Positions 50,929 to 59,108 of a stretch of DNA of 64,000 bases are shown in pieces; position 1 is the first letter of the stretch, and each line of letters starts with the position of its first letter. Source of the DNA: Larkinella humicola. GTDB lineage: Bacteria; Bacteroidota; Bacteroidia; Cytophagales; Spirosomataceae. The stretch lies in contig NZ_VTWS01000002.1 of assembly GCF_008727875.1 (NCBI RefSeq), forward strand, positions 434,001-498,000, given 5' to 3'. A program made the position numbers and the translations under genes. The notes beneath the pieces are model-generated. The model worked only from the letters and a program-made list of their open reading frames with translations. It made no database searches and had not been told where the DNA came from.

Positions 50929-51117
50929 TCACCTTTCACTCTGGTAGGCATTTATTTCCGTCTGAATCTCTTCGGTTGTGATCTCAACGTCAGGCATTTC
51001 AGCATCAAGTTTTTCAAAGAGGTCGTCAAGCAACCGCACCTGCTATTTCCGTGCGATGATACGTCGGTCCTTGGCAGAGAAGGTCTCAAATGTTTTAATA
51101 AATTCGATCTGTGTCAT
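50929..51117 (-). pseudogene. Small antitoxin-like gene broken by an in-frame TAG
   Basis: Read on the minus strand from the ATG at 51117, the frame encodes MTQIEFIKTFETFSAKDR, then RIIARK, then TAG at 51045-51043, and goes on as QVRLLDDLFEKLDAEMPD and VEITTEEIQTEINAYQSER to a TGA at 50931. Both halves are coherent, charged helical sequence, and one C-to-T change (CAG to TAG) would explain the break. The size and acidic C-terminus resemble antitoxins that precede a small toxin gene; the toxin that would follow is absent because an acetyltransferase occupies that place on the other strand. The assignment as antitoxin is low confidence. Confidence 0.55.
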
Positions 51118-51131
51118 ATCAACACACTAAA

Positions 51132-51325
51132 TTAACGTGAATTATGGATGGGTTTGCTCCGGAGGGGCTCTCTGTTTATAGAAAATAGGTATAAATAAAC
51201 ATAAGCTCCGGAGGAGCGTCCTGAAATCGCAAGGACGCTCCTCCGGAGCTTATATTTGACCTGATCGCTTAAATACTATTGACAGAAGGCTCCGCTGGAG
51301 CCTGAGTAACCGTATTTCACGTTAA
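51132..51325. repeat. 194-bp palindromic element with CTCCGGAG core
   Basis: The ends TTAACGTGAA (51132-51141) and TTCACGTTAA (51316-51325) are inverted. Inside, arms 51201-51222 and 51232-51253 form a perfect 22-bp stem with a nine-base loop. The word GCTCCGGAGG occurs at 51156 and 51205, and a related GCTCCGCTGGAGC palindrome at 51290. No open frame lies in it. Together with the broken gene it fills the 408-base gap between the acetyltransferase and the ABC exporter. It looks like a small non-coding mobile or dispersed element. Confidence 0.55.
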
Positions 51326-51339
51326 ATTACCAGAAATTT

Positions 51340-53121
51340 TTACACTTCCTCCGCCTGCAACTGTTTCTCATACAGTTCGCGGTAAACGCCGTTGGCCGCC
51401 AACAGCTCCTCGTGGGTGCCGTGTTCAACCACTTCGCCTTCATCGAGCACCAGAATTTTATCCGCCAGTTTGGCCGACGAAACCCGGTGGGAAATCACCA
51501 CGGAGGTGCGGTTTTCCATGATCCGGTGGAGGTTGTTCAGAATGATATTTTCGGTGTTGGTATCCACCGCCGATAAACAGTCGTCCAGAATCAGGATTTT
51601 AGGGTCGCGGGCGATGGCGCGGGCAATCGAAAGCCGCTGTTTCTGACCACCCGACAACGTAACGCCCCGCTCGCCAATCCGGGTGTCGAACTGCTCCGGA
51701 AAAGCGATGATGTTCTGGTATAAATCCGCGTCTTTGATGGCCTGCTCCACTTTCTCCTGCGGCATTTCGGGCATCCCGAATTTAACGTTGTTGCTGATGG
51801 TTTCGGAAAACAGAAACACTTCCTGCGGCACGTAGCCCATTTGCCGCCGAATGCTCATCAGGCTATAATCCTTCAGCGGAATCCCGTCGATCAGGATTTC
51901 GCCCTCGGTGGGGTCATACATCCGCGTGAGCAGATTGGCCAGCGAGCTTTTGCCCGAACCGGTGGTTCCCAGAATGGCGACGGTTTCGCCCGCTTTGACG
52001 TTCAGGTTAAAATCCTTCAGCGCGACAATGCCCGAATCCGGGTAGACAAACCGCACATTCCGAAACTCCACTTCGCCAACAATTTCCCGTTCCAGCGATT
52101 TTTCGGAAACCAGATCGGTTTTCACGGCCAGAAACTCGTTGATCCGTTGCTGGGACGCGGCCGCCCGCTGGGTCTGGCTCGTTGTCCAGCCAAGGGCCAT
52201 CACCGGCCACGTCAACATGTTGACGTACAGAATAAATTCCATGATGTTGCCCGGCGTCAGTCGCCCGGTCAGAATTTCCTGACCTCCGACATACACCACC
52301 AGCACATTACTGAATCCGACGAGCAGCATGATGAGCGGAAAAAACAGGGAATCGACGCGGGTCAGTTGCAGGGATTTCTGTTTGTAGACATCACTTTCAG
52401 TCGTGAAATTAGCCGCCGAGTTGTCTTCGCGAACGAACGCCTTGAGCACCCGAATGCCGGAAAACGCTTCCTGAACGAAGGTCGAAAGCCGCGAAAGACT
52501 CCGCTGAATTTCTTCCGAACGTTTGATGATGATCGTATTAACTACGTAAATCGCAATGGAAAGAACCGGCAATGGCAACAGCACGTAGAGGCTTAGCCGG
52601 ACATTGATCGAAACCATGTAGCTGATTACCAGGATAAACAGCGTGATCAGGTTCAGCCCGTACATGATCGAGGGTCCAACATACATCCGCACTTTGCTGA
52701 CATCTTCAGAAATCCGGGCCATCAAATCACCGGTGTTGTGCTGACGGAAAAAACTGAGGGGCAGCGTCTGGTAATGCGCGTAAATTTCATTCTTCAGGTC
52801 GTATTCGATGTGCCGCGACATAACGATCAGCGTTTGCCGCACCAGAAACAGAAAAAAGCCTTTCAGGAGCGCCATCGCCAGAATCAGCAACCCATAAAAC
52901 AGAATGCTGAAAGCAAACACATCGTAGAGATTGCTTTGCAGGCGGCTGCCGTTGTAGAGAAAATAAATGTCGAGCGTTTCTTTCACCAGATCGAGCGAAT
53001 ACCGCACCAACTGCGCCGGAATAATCCCGAACAGGTTGGAAATGATGGTGAAAGCGGTTCCCCAAATGAGGTACCACTTGTATTTCAGCAGGTATTTATT
53101 GAGGTGGGAAAGTGCTTTCAC
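51340..53121 (-). CDS. ABC transporter, fused permease and ATP-binding protein
   Basis: A 593-residue half-transporter of the MsbA/multidrug exporter type that should work as a dimer. Six membrane helices cover about residues 15-310. The nucleotide-binding domain begins at about 345, with Walker A GTTGSGKSSLANLL, the Q-loop MGYVPQEVFLFSETI, signature LSGGQKQRLSIARAI, Walker B PKILILDDCLSAVD and the H-loop VVISHRVSSAKLAD. The substrate may be lipid, peptide or drug and cannot be told. The gene stands alone, divergent from nusB. Confidence 0.93.
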   Translation of the reverse strand: MKALSHLNKYLLKYKWYLIWGTAFTIISNLFGIIPAQLVRYSLDLVKETLDIYFLYNGSRLQSNLYDVFAFSILFYGLLILAMALLKGFFLFLVRQTLIVMSRHIEYDLKNEIYAHYQTLPLSFFRQHNTGDLMARISEDVSKVRMYVGPSIMYGLNLITLFILVISYMVSINVRLSLYVLLPLPVLSIAIYVVNTIIIKRSEEIQRSLSRLSTFVQEAFSGIRVLKAFVREDNSAANFTTESDVYKQKSLQLTRVDSLFFPLIMLLVGFSNVLVVYVGGQEILTGRLTPGNIMEFILYVNMLTWPVMALGWTTSQTQRAAASQQRINEFLAVKTDLVSEKSLEREIVGEVEFRNVRFVYPDSGIVALKDFNLNVKAGETVAILGTTGSGKSSLANLLTRMYDPTEGEILIDGIPLKDYSLMSIRRQMGYVPQEVFLFSETISNNVKFGMPEMPQEKVEQAIKDADLYQNIIAFPEQFDTRIGERGVTLSGGQKQRLSIARAIARDPKILILDDCLSAVDTNTENIILNNLHRIMENRTSVVISHRVSSAKLADKILVLDEGEVVEHGTHEELLAANGVYRELYEKQLQAEEV

Positions 53122-53275
53122 AAATCAGCAGACGTCTTTCAATGAAACAAATCAGGGATATGGGCTGGTAACAGAAATCGGGCCGGAATAGTTTATCGAC
53201 ACGATAGGTTGACCGGTATTCGTCCTGAACCGGTATTTCGCCGGTGAAGACAAGTATAGTTCAAGACATTTTCCG

Positions 53276-53283
53276 TACTTTTG
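53276..53283 (+). promoter_or_regulatory. nusB -7 box (TACTTTTG)
   Basis: TACTTTTG lies 59 bases upstream of the chosen nusB start, which also supports that start over the longer frame from 53244. No TTTG is found 19-21 bases upstream. Confidence 0.45.
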
Positions 53284-53342
53284 TACCCAATTACCAATCT
53301 TCGAAATATCGAACCGAGTTCTTTGTTTCTTGCCGGACCAGA

Positions 53343-54512
53343 ATGCTAAACAGACGTTTATTGCGGATTAAGGTCATGCAGGCTTTTTATGCCCTGCGAC
53401 AATCCGAATTATCCAATCGGCAGGCGGCTGTCGATACCATTACCGAAACTTTTCAGCGTGACCTGAATTCGATGGAGGTGCAGAACCTCCAGCAATTGGA
53501 AGGCTACCGCCGACTGGCTACGGTTTTGTTTGAAGAAGGACTAAAAGAAGGAAAACCGCCCGAAGAGGAGGAAATACCGCGTAAAGTGCTGGTAGCCGCC
53601 AACCAGGCGCTGGTGGATTATCGGAACAGCCTGACCCGGGAACGTCAGCGGGTGCTGCAGGCGCTGGTCGATGACGTTCGGACGCTCGATAACTCCCTCA
53701 TCCGGCTGCTGAGCCTGCTCCTGGAGCTGGCCCACGTGGCGCAGATCGACCGGGAACGGACCTACAAAAACCTGGATACCCGCCAGATCGCCAAAGAATC
53801 GGGACTGGATAGCAACCGGATTATCAAGGCCCTGCGCGAACACAAACCGCTGGAGGTCGAGCAGATTCGCCGGAAAATCGAGTGGGGTGACGACCGTCAG
53901 ATGGTTCGGACCATCTACAACGATGTGCTGAAAGAAGACGACGTTTACCGCACCTACTGCGAATCCGAACAGCATACGGCCGACGAAGACCAGCAACTGG
54001 CGCAGCACGTGTTGCGAAATGTGTTGCTGAAGCAGGAACCGGCCCGGAGCTTTTTCGAGGAAATGGACCTGAGCTGGTCCGAAAACAGCGAAATTGTGCG
54101 GAGTATGGCCATCAAAACGCTGAAATCCGTGCAGGGGCCGGAAGGATTGAAACTCGTGGCGCTGACCGAAGGTTGGGTAGAAGACCGGGATTTTCTGGAA
54201 ACACTGTACAAAAAAGCCCTGGAAAACGACGCCGAATACGAGAGCCTGCTGGCCGAGCAACTGACCAACTGGGATGTGGAGCGGGTGGCACAACTGGACA
54301 AAATTATTCTGAAACTGGCACTCGCCGAGTTGCTGAATTTTCCGAATATTCCGGTAAAAGTGACCATCAACGAGTACATCGAACTGGCAAAGCTGTACAG
54401 TACGCCCAAAAGTGGCAAATTTGTCAACGGTATTCTGGATAGCTTATCCGAAAAACTAAAAACCTCCGGCCAGCTTCGCAAAAGTGGCCGTGGTTTGATG
54501 GACAATAAATAA
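53343..54512 (+). CDS. nusB: Transcription antitermination factor NusB (long form)
   Basis: NusB binds boxA RNA with NusE (S10) in ribosomal RNA antitermination. The protein has 389 residues, longer than the 140 of enterobacteria. The start MLNRRLLRIKVMQAFYALRQS is the RNA-binding helix of the family, but the second half of the NusB fold (LTNWDVERVAQLDKIILKLALAELLNFPNIPVKVTINEYIELAKLYSTPKSGKFVNGILDSL, at about 310-375, given as one stretch of pieces) lies after an insertion of about 200 helical residues. This split arrangement is usual in Bacteroidota. It heads the run to ytxH and coaE. Confidence 0.9.
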   Translation: MLNRRLLRIKVMQAFYALRQSELSNRQAAVDTITETFQRDLNSMEVQNLQQLEGYRRLATVLFEEGLKEGKPPEEEEIPRKVLVAANQALVDYRNSLTRERQRVLQALVDDVRTLDNSLIRLLSLLLELAHVAQIDRERTYKNLDTRQIAKESGLDSNRIIKALREHKPLEVEQIRRKIEWGDDRQMVRTIYNDVLKEDDVYRTYCESEQHTADEDQQLAQHVLRNVLLKQEPARSFFEEMDLSWSENSEIVRSMAIKTLKSVQGPEGLKLVALTEGWVEDRDFLETLYKKALENDAEYESLLAEQLTNWDVERVAQLDKIILKLALAELLNFPNIPVKVTINEYIELAKLYSTPKSGKFVNGILDSLSEKLKTSGQLRKSGRGLMDNK

Positions 54513-54574
54513 GTTTACCCGTTTCCGGTTGTTTCTCGTTTATAAAGACGAACAACTGATAACTAAGCACGATT

Positions 54575-54877
54575 ATGAGCAGAACAAGTCAAACCCTGAT
54601 TGCCTTTGTAACGGGATGCGTAACTGGTGCCGCACTGGGTCTACTCTATGCGCCCGAGAAAGGCGCCGTTACCCGTGACCGGTTAACCTATCGTTTGTCA
54701 AAATACCGCGAACAACTTCGCTACCTGCTGGATGATGTGTTAAGAACCGATAAACTCCCCGAAAGCCTGGCCAAAACCGAGGGCGAACGGGTCGTGAGCG
54801 ATGCCCGCGAAAAAGCGGAAAAACTGCTGGAAGATGTCGATCGTCTGATGGCGCAGATCAAGCAGCAGGGCGCATAA
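54575..54877 (+). CDS. YtxH-domain small membrane protein
   Basis: A 100-residue protein with one N-terminal glycine/alanine-rich membrane helix (LIAFVTGCVTGAALGLLYAPEKG), which is the YtxH signature; LYAPEKG marks the end of the helix. A charged helical tail follows (REQLRYLLDDVLRTDKLPESLAKTEGERVVSDAREKAEKLLEDVDRLMAQI), probably a coiled coil. In other bacteria YtxH proteins are stress-related, but the role is not defined. In Bacteroidota the gene often stands between nusB and a DUF1573 gene, as here. Confidence 0.85.
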   Translation: MSRTSQTLIAFVTGCVTGAALGLLYAPEKGAVTRDRLTYRLSKYREQLRYLLDDVLRTDKLPESLAKTEGERVVSDAREKAEKLLEDVDRLMAQIKQQGA

Positions 54878-54960
54878 CAAGCCTATCTAATGGCCAGGAA
54901 GTGAGTCGGTTTCGACTGAATCGATTCCCTTCCTGACCCTCCATTTCGTTAAAAAAAGTA

Positions 54961-55398
54961 ATGAAAAACTTCCTCCTTAGTCTGGTTCTTCTCGCCGGTG
55001 TTACGGCCTGCAACCAGACCCAGAAAGACTCAACGAAAGAGCTGTCGGGCAAAATGCCTAAAATGGTGTTCACCGACACGGGTGTTTACGACTTTGGCGA
55101 CATTACCGAAGGCGATACGGTATCGCGGAATTTCAAGTTCAAAAATGAAGGCGAATTTCCGTTGATTATCAACAACATTCAGGCATCCTGCGGCTGTACA
55201 ACGCCCGAATGGCCTAAAAAACCGATCGAGCCCGGCCAGGAATCGTCCATCAAAGTGCTGTTCAACAGCCAGGGGAAACGGGGCGTTCAGAACAAAACCG
55301 TCACCGTTTATGCCAATACGGACCCGGCCTACAGCGAACTCGCTTTCCGCGTGATGGTAAATCCCCGGGATTCCAGCAGCGTCAAAACCGCCCAGTAA
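54961..55398 (+). CDS. DUF1573-family lipoprotein
   Basis: A 145-residue lipoprotein: the signal MKNFLLSLVLLAGVTAC ends in a lipobox at cysteine 17. The DUF1573 domain follows with FTDTGVYDFGDITEGDTVSRNFKFKNEGEFPLIINNIQASCGCTTPEWPKKPIEPGQ, an immunoglobulin-like fold with the conserved SCGCT motif (at about residues 70-74), and SIKVLFNSQGKRGVQNKTVTVYANTDP. The function is unknown; a link to cell-envelope assembly is often suspected from gene context. It sits between the ytxH gene and yajC. Confidence 0.92.
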   Translation: MKNFLLSLVLLAGVTACNQTQKDSTKELSGKMPKMVFTDTGVYDFGDITEGDTVSRNFKFKNEGEFPLIINNIQASCGCTTPEWPKKPIEPGQESSIKVLFNSQGKRGVQNKTVTVYANTDPAYSELAFRVMVNPRDSSSVKTAQ

Positions 55399-55472
55399 GC
55401 CCTGTTCAGTACCAGTAACTGATCCACGCATCCTCCATCAAACCCATTCATTTTAAACCACTATTCGTTACC

Positions 55473-55790
55473 ATGAATTTCCCTTCTATTCTAGCACAAG
55501 TACCGGGCGGCTCGTCCAATTCCATGGTTTGGAACATCGTCCTGTGGGTCGGTATTTTTGTGGTGTTCTACTTTTTCATGATTCGTCCGCAGCAGAAAAA
55601 GCAGAAGGATCAGAAGAATTTCATTGAGAACCTGAAAAAAGGCGACGGCGTGGTCACCATTGGCGGTTTACACGGCAAAGTATACGCCGTAGAAGGCACG
55701 ACGGTGGTGGTGGAAGTGGACAAAGGCGTGAAACTGACGTTTGAAAAAACCGCCATCTCCCGCGAAGCAACGGTTAAATTACCGGCGTAA
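55473..55790 (+). CDS. yajC: Preprotein translocase subunit YajC
   Basis: YajC is the small inner-membrane partner of SecDF in protein export. The protein has 105 residues. The membrane helix is MVWNIVLWVGIFVVFYFFMIRPQQKKQKDQKNF, with the RPQQKKQK signature straight after it; the cytoplasmic part FIENLKKGDGVVTIGGLHGKVYAVEGTTVVVEVDKGVKLTFEKTAI is the family KOW-like domain. secD and secF are not next to it. A perfect 31-bp stem separates it from the ybbR-like gene. Confidence 0.95.
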   Translation: MNFPSILAQVPGGSSNSMVWNIVLWVGIFVVFYFFMIRPQQKKQKDQKNFIENLKKGDGVVTIGGLHGKVYAVEGTTVVVEVDKGVKLTFEKTAISREATVKLPA

Positions 55791-55798
55791 TTAAATAT

Positions 55799-55874
55799 AA
55801 TGATGAGTTATGAATGATGAACGATGAATGGCAGCGTAAAGTAATTCATCGTTCATCATTCATAACTCATCATT
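55799..55874. repeat. 31-bp perfect inverted repeat between yajC and ybbR
   Basis: Arms 55799-55829 and 55844-55874 are exact reverse complements with a 14-base loop (GGCAGCGTAAAGTA). The arms consist of ATGATGA, GTTATGA and ACGATGAAT words. Both neighbours run in the same direction, so the stem would lie in one transcript. No T-run follows. Confidence 0.85.
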
Positions 55875-55887
55875 CCCTTCTGCAACT

Positions 55888-56676
55888 GTGCCGCTAACCA
55901 ACACCCAACCCCGCCCGGTTCAATTGCCGACACTCGTTTTGTGTCTGCTGGCGGCTGCCGTCATCTGGTTGCTGAATGCGCTCAACAAGAACAACTATAC
56001 GGTCAGCGTGCAGTATCCGATTGAGTTTGTTTACGACCAGAAATTGTACGTTCCCACGACGCCCCTTCCCAAAACCATTACTGTCAGCATCACCGGCAAT
56101 GGCTGGAAGCTGTTCCGGAAGTCGTGGCTGCCGTTTCGGTCTCAACCCATCCGGTATTCCGTTCCCCGTCCGCTCGAAACCAAATACATCAATACCGCTT
56201 CGCTGGCGGCTTCTTTGACCGATCACGCCAACGACGTTCGGGTCAATTTTGTGGCCGGTGATACGCTGGCGTTGAATTTCGACCGGCTGGCAGCCCAGGA
56301 AGTTCCGATTGTAGTTGACAGCTCGGGCATCGATCTGGCCGAAAGCATGGTGGTTTCCAGTCTGATCAACGTTACCCCACGCCGGATCCGGTTTGAAGGC
56401 CCGGCCCGCCTGCTTCGGGCCATGCCGGATACCATCAAAGTGAAGATTCCGGCCCGGCGGCTGACCCAAAGCTACGATGAGGAATTACGACTGCCCATTC
56501 CGCGTCATCCGCTCATACGGGCCAGTGCCGACCAGGTTTCGGTTAGTTTTGAAGTGGCCGAACTCCTGCAACCGCTTCCCCCGCCCCCTCCTCCCCAACC
56601 CGTAAAACCGGCTAAATCGACCAAATCGGAAAAAACCGGGAAATCGGCCAAAGCCAAATCGGTCCGTAAAAAATGA
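55888..56676 (+). CDS. YbbR-like domain protein
   Basis: A 262-residue protein with one N-terminal membrane helix (LPTLVLCLLAAAVIWLLNALN) and an extracytoplasmic region of YbbR-type beta repeats: YTVSVQYPIEFVYDQKLYVPTTPLPKTITVSITGNGWKLF, and later VPIVVDSSGIDLAESMVVSSLINVTPRRIRFEGPARLLRAM (each one a YbbR unit). YbbR of Firmicutes (CdaR) regulates diadenylate cyclase; here no cdaA is adjacent. The C-terminus is proline- and lysine-rich (PPPPPPQPVKPAKSTKSEKT). The start is GTG at 55888; no ATG is available before the helix. The stop overlaps the coaE start (ATGA). Confidence 0.82.
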   Translation: MPLTNTQPRPVQLPTLVLCLLAAAVIWLLNALNKNNYTVSVQYPIEFVYDQKLYVPTTPLPKTITVSITGNGWKLFRKSWLPFRSQPIRYSVPRPLETKYINTASLAASLTDHANDVRVNFVAGDTLALNFDRLAAQEVPIVVDSSGIDLAESMVVSSLINVTPRRIRFEGPARLLRAMPDTIKVKIPARRLTQSYDEELRLPIPRHPLIRASADQVSVSFEVAELLQPLPPPPPPQPVKPAKSTKSEKTGKSAKAKSVRKK

Positions 56677-57293
56677 GTCAATCAGTGAAAAGACCTTTGT
56701 TGATCGGGGTTACGGGCGGAATTGGTTCCGGAAAAACCACGGTTTGCCGCATCTTCGAAGCCCTCGGGATTCCCGTGTATTCGGCAGATGAACGCGCCAA
56801 ATGGCTGGTCGATCACGATGCCATTCTCAAATCGGACGTGACGCGCCTGCTGGGATCGGAAGCGTATGACGAGGCCGGGCGTTACAACCGGAGTTGGGTG
56901 GCCGCTCAGGTGTTTGCCAAACCCGACCTGTTGCTGCAACTCAACGCGCTGATTCATCCGCGGGTGTATGCCGATACCGAGCTTTGGGCGCGTGGTTATG
57001 CCGACAAACCGTATCTGATCAAGGAAGCGGCTTTGCTGCGGGCTGCGGGTGAAGACGGCAATAACCTTGACAAATTGATTGTGGTTCAGTCGCCCCTGGA
57101 GCTTCGCATTCAACGCATTCACCAGCGCGATCCGCACCGTTCCGAGCAGGAAATCAAAAACATCATCAGCCGGCAGATGAGCGACGAAGAGCGGGTTCAA
57201 ATGGCGGATTATGTGATTTATAATAATGAGACCCAACTGCTGATTCCGCAGGTTCTGCGGCTCCACGAAACCTTCTGCCAGATCGGTTTGTAA
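56673..57293 (+). CDS. coaE: Dephospho-CoA kinase
   Basis: CoaE phosphorylates the 3'-hydroxyl of dephospho-CoA, the last step of coenzyme A synthesis. The 206-residue protein has the P-loop LIGVTGGIGSGKTTVCRIFEALGIPVYSADERAK, the HPRVYADTELW segment, and the lid-like IQRIHQRDPHRSEQEIKNIISRQMSDEERVQMADYVIYN. All parts of the family are there. It is translationally coupled to the ybbR-like gene by an ATGA overlap, which is the usual arrangement in Bacteroidota. Confidence 0.96.
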   Translation: MSQSVKRPLLIGVTGGIGSGKTTVCRIFEALGIPVYSADERAKWLVDHDAILKSDVTRLLGSEAYDEAGRYNRSWVAAQVFAKPDLLLQLNALIHPRVYADTELWARGYADKPYLIKEAALLRAAGEDGNNLDKLIVVQSPLELRIQRIHQRDPHRSEQEIKNIISRQMSDEERVQMADYVIYNNETQLLIPQVLRLHETFCQIGL

Positions 57294-57389
57294 TCCGCCT
57301 TTTTTACGTACCTGCAGTCTAAAGTCCGTATTTCCTCGAAGCTATTTTGTAATTTGGCTGTACGAGATTACACTGGTGGATACATAACT

Positions 57390-59042
57390 ATGAAAAAACG
57401 CTACTTTCTGGCCGCCTGCGCGTTCAGCTTTCTGGCGGGGGCTTTCGTCACCGACGACGATCCGGCCAAACCGCTCACCGCCGAGCTGGTCGATGCCGCT
57501 TCCCGGGTGTTCGGCCTGACCTTCACCCAAACCGAGCGGGATTCCATGCTCGGTAACCTCACCAATTACCGCAGCAATTACGAAGCCCTCCGGAAAATTG
57601 ACGTGAGCAACGACGTCGCTCCGGCCCTGTATTTCAATCCCTTACCCGACGGTTTCAAACTTCCGCAGGGAGCCGCGTCGTTCAAAGCTAGCCCGGTTGG
57701 CAAAACCGCTTTGCCCGCCAACCGCGACGATCTCGCGTACTATTCCGTCGCTCAACTGGGCGAACTACTCAGAACCCGCCAGATCACCTCCGAAGAACTG
57801 ACTAAATTCTTCCTCGACCGGCTGAAAACCCACAACGCCAAACTCTTCTGCGTCGTCACGTTTACCGACGAACTGGCGCTGAAACAGGCCCGGCAGGCCG
57901 ATGCGGAAATTAAAGCCGGAAAATACCGGGGACCGCTGCACGGGATTCCCTACGGAGCCAAAGATTTATTCGCTAAAAAAGGCTACAAAACGACCTGGGG
58001 TTCAGTCCCGTATCAGAATCAAACGCTGGATTACGACGCCACGATCATTCAGCGGCTGGAAAAAGCCGGGGCGGTTTTGTGTGCCAAACTGACCATGGGC
58101 GAACTGGCGATGGGCGACGTCTGGTTTGGCGGAAAAACCCGCAATCCGTGGGACCCAACGACGGGTTCCAGCGGTTCCTCCGCCGGTTCGGGCTCCAGTG
58201 TTTCGGCGGGACTATTGCCCTTTGCAATTGGCACCGAGACGCTGGGGTCCATTGTGTCACCGTCGAACGTCAACGGCGTAACCGGCCTTCGTCCCACTTA
58301 CGGGCGCGTGAGCCGCTACGGTGCCATGGCCTTGAGCTGGTCGATGGATAAAATCGGGCCGATGTGCCGCTCCGTCGAAGATTGTGCGCTGGTTTTCAAT
58401 GCGATCTACGGACCCGATGGACACGATCCGACGGTGATCGCGGCTCCGTTCCGGTATGCTCCGCTGGCTTCGTTGAAAGGCCTCAAGATTGGGTATCTAA
58501 AAAAAGCCTTCGACGCTGATTACCCCACCAAAGCCAACGATCAGGCCACGCTGGAAAAACTGCGAAAACTCGGTGCGGAACTGGTCGCGTTTGAATTGCC
58601 AGACATTCCGGTGGGCAAAATGTCGCACATTCTGAGTGCCGAAGCCGCTGCTTCATTTGACGAGCTGACGCGTTCGGGCAAGGATGATCAGTTGGTACGT
58701 CAGGTCAAAAATGCCTGGCCGAATTCCTTCCGTTCCGCCCGATTTATTCCGGCGGTCGAATATATTCAGGCCAACCGTATTCGGACCAAACTCATCAACG
58801 AAATGGCGCAAACCATGAAGGGTTTCGACGTCTACATCACGCCCACCTACGGCAACGCCAACCTGACGCTGACCAACCTCACCGGTCACCCGTGCGTGGC
58901 TCTTCCCAACGGGTTCAATGCGAAGGGATTACCCACCAGCATCACGTTCATGGGCCAATTGTTCGACGAAGGGCGCTTGCTGGCGGTGGCCAAAATGTAT
59001 CAGGATGCCACGGTTTTTCACAAAAAACACCCGGTTCTTTGA
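57390..59042 (+). CDS. Exported amidase-signature enzyme
   Basis: A protein of about 550 residues starting with a signal peptide (MKKRYFLAACAFSFLAGAFV). The amidase signature follows: the catalytic lysine in HGIPYGAKDLFAKKGYKTTWGS, the serine-rich segment GSSGSSAGSGSSVSAGLLPFAIGTETLGSI with both catalytic serines, and LRPTYGRVSRYGAMALSWSMDKIGPMCRSVEDCALV. In GatA the same fold makes amide on tRNA, but this exported version lacks GatB/C neighbours and should hydrolyse a small amide. The start at 57390 is preferred over 57354 because it gives the signal peptide. Confidence 0.92.
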   Translation: MKKRYFLAACAFSFLAGAFVTDDDPAKPLTAELVDAASRVFGLTFTQTERDSMLGNLTNYRSNYEALRKIDVSNDVAPALYFNPLPDGFKLPQGAASFKASPVGKTALPANRDDLAYYSVAQLGELLRTRQITSEELTKFFLDRLKTHNAKLFCVVTFTDELALKQARQADAEIKAGKYRGPLHGIPYGAKDLFAKKGYKTTWGSVPYQNQTLDYDATIIQRLEKAGAVLCAKLTMGELAMGDVWFGGKTRNPWDPTTGSSGSSAGSGSSVSAGLLPFAIGTETLGSIVSPSNVNGVTGLRPTYGRVSRYGAMALSWSMDKIGPMCRSVEDCALVFNAIYGPDGHDPTVIAAPFRYAPLASLKGLKIGYLKKAFDADYPTKANDQATLEKLRKLGAELVAFELPDIPVGKMSHILSAEAAASFDELTRSGKDDQLVRQVKNAWPNSFRSARFIPAVEYIQANRIRTKLINEMAQTMKGFDVYITPTYGNANLTLTNLTGHPCVALPNGFNAKGLPTSITFMGQLFDEGRLLAVAKMYQDATVFHKKHPVL

Positions 59043-59082
59043 ACATCCGCGTTGGCGGCACGAAGTTCAAAGAACCGGGTGT
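59027..59082. terminator. 18-bp stem between the amidase and sulfatase genes
   Basis: Arms 59027-59044 and 59065-59082 are exact reverse complements (ACACCCGGTTCTTTGAAC and complement). The 20-base spacer has its own small CCGC/GCGG palindrome. The left arm includes the amidase stop codon at 59040-59042, and the two genes converge, so it probably ends both messages. Confidence 0.75.
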
Positions 59083-59108
59083 ACCTTTGCATGTTGCCCC
59101 TAAAGTAT

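Noticed and set aside
50911-51135. Plus-strand open frame of 74 codons behind the acetyltransferase
   Set aside because: It overlaps the broken minus-strand gene whose sequence is more protein-like, has no ribosome site, and starts inside the acetyltransferase gene.
59083-59095. TACCTTTGCATG on the plus strand, like the hemE and tetR promoter-start pattern
   Set aside because: The frame that follows lies antisense to the sulfatase gene end and gives no convincing protein; the box probably arises by chance beside a terminator.
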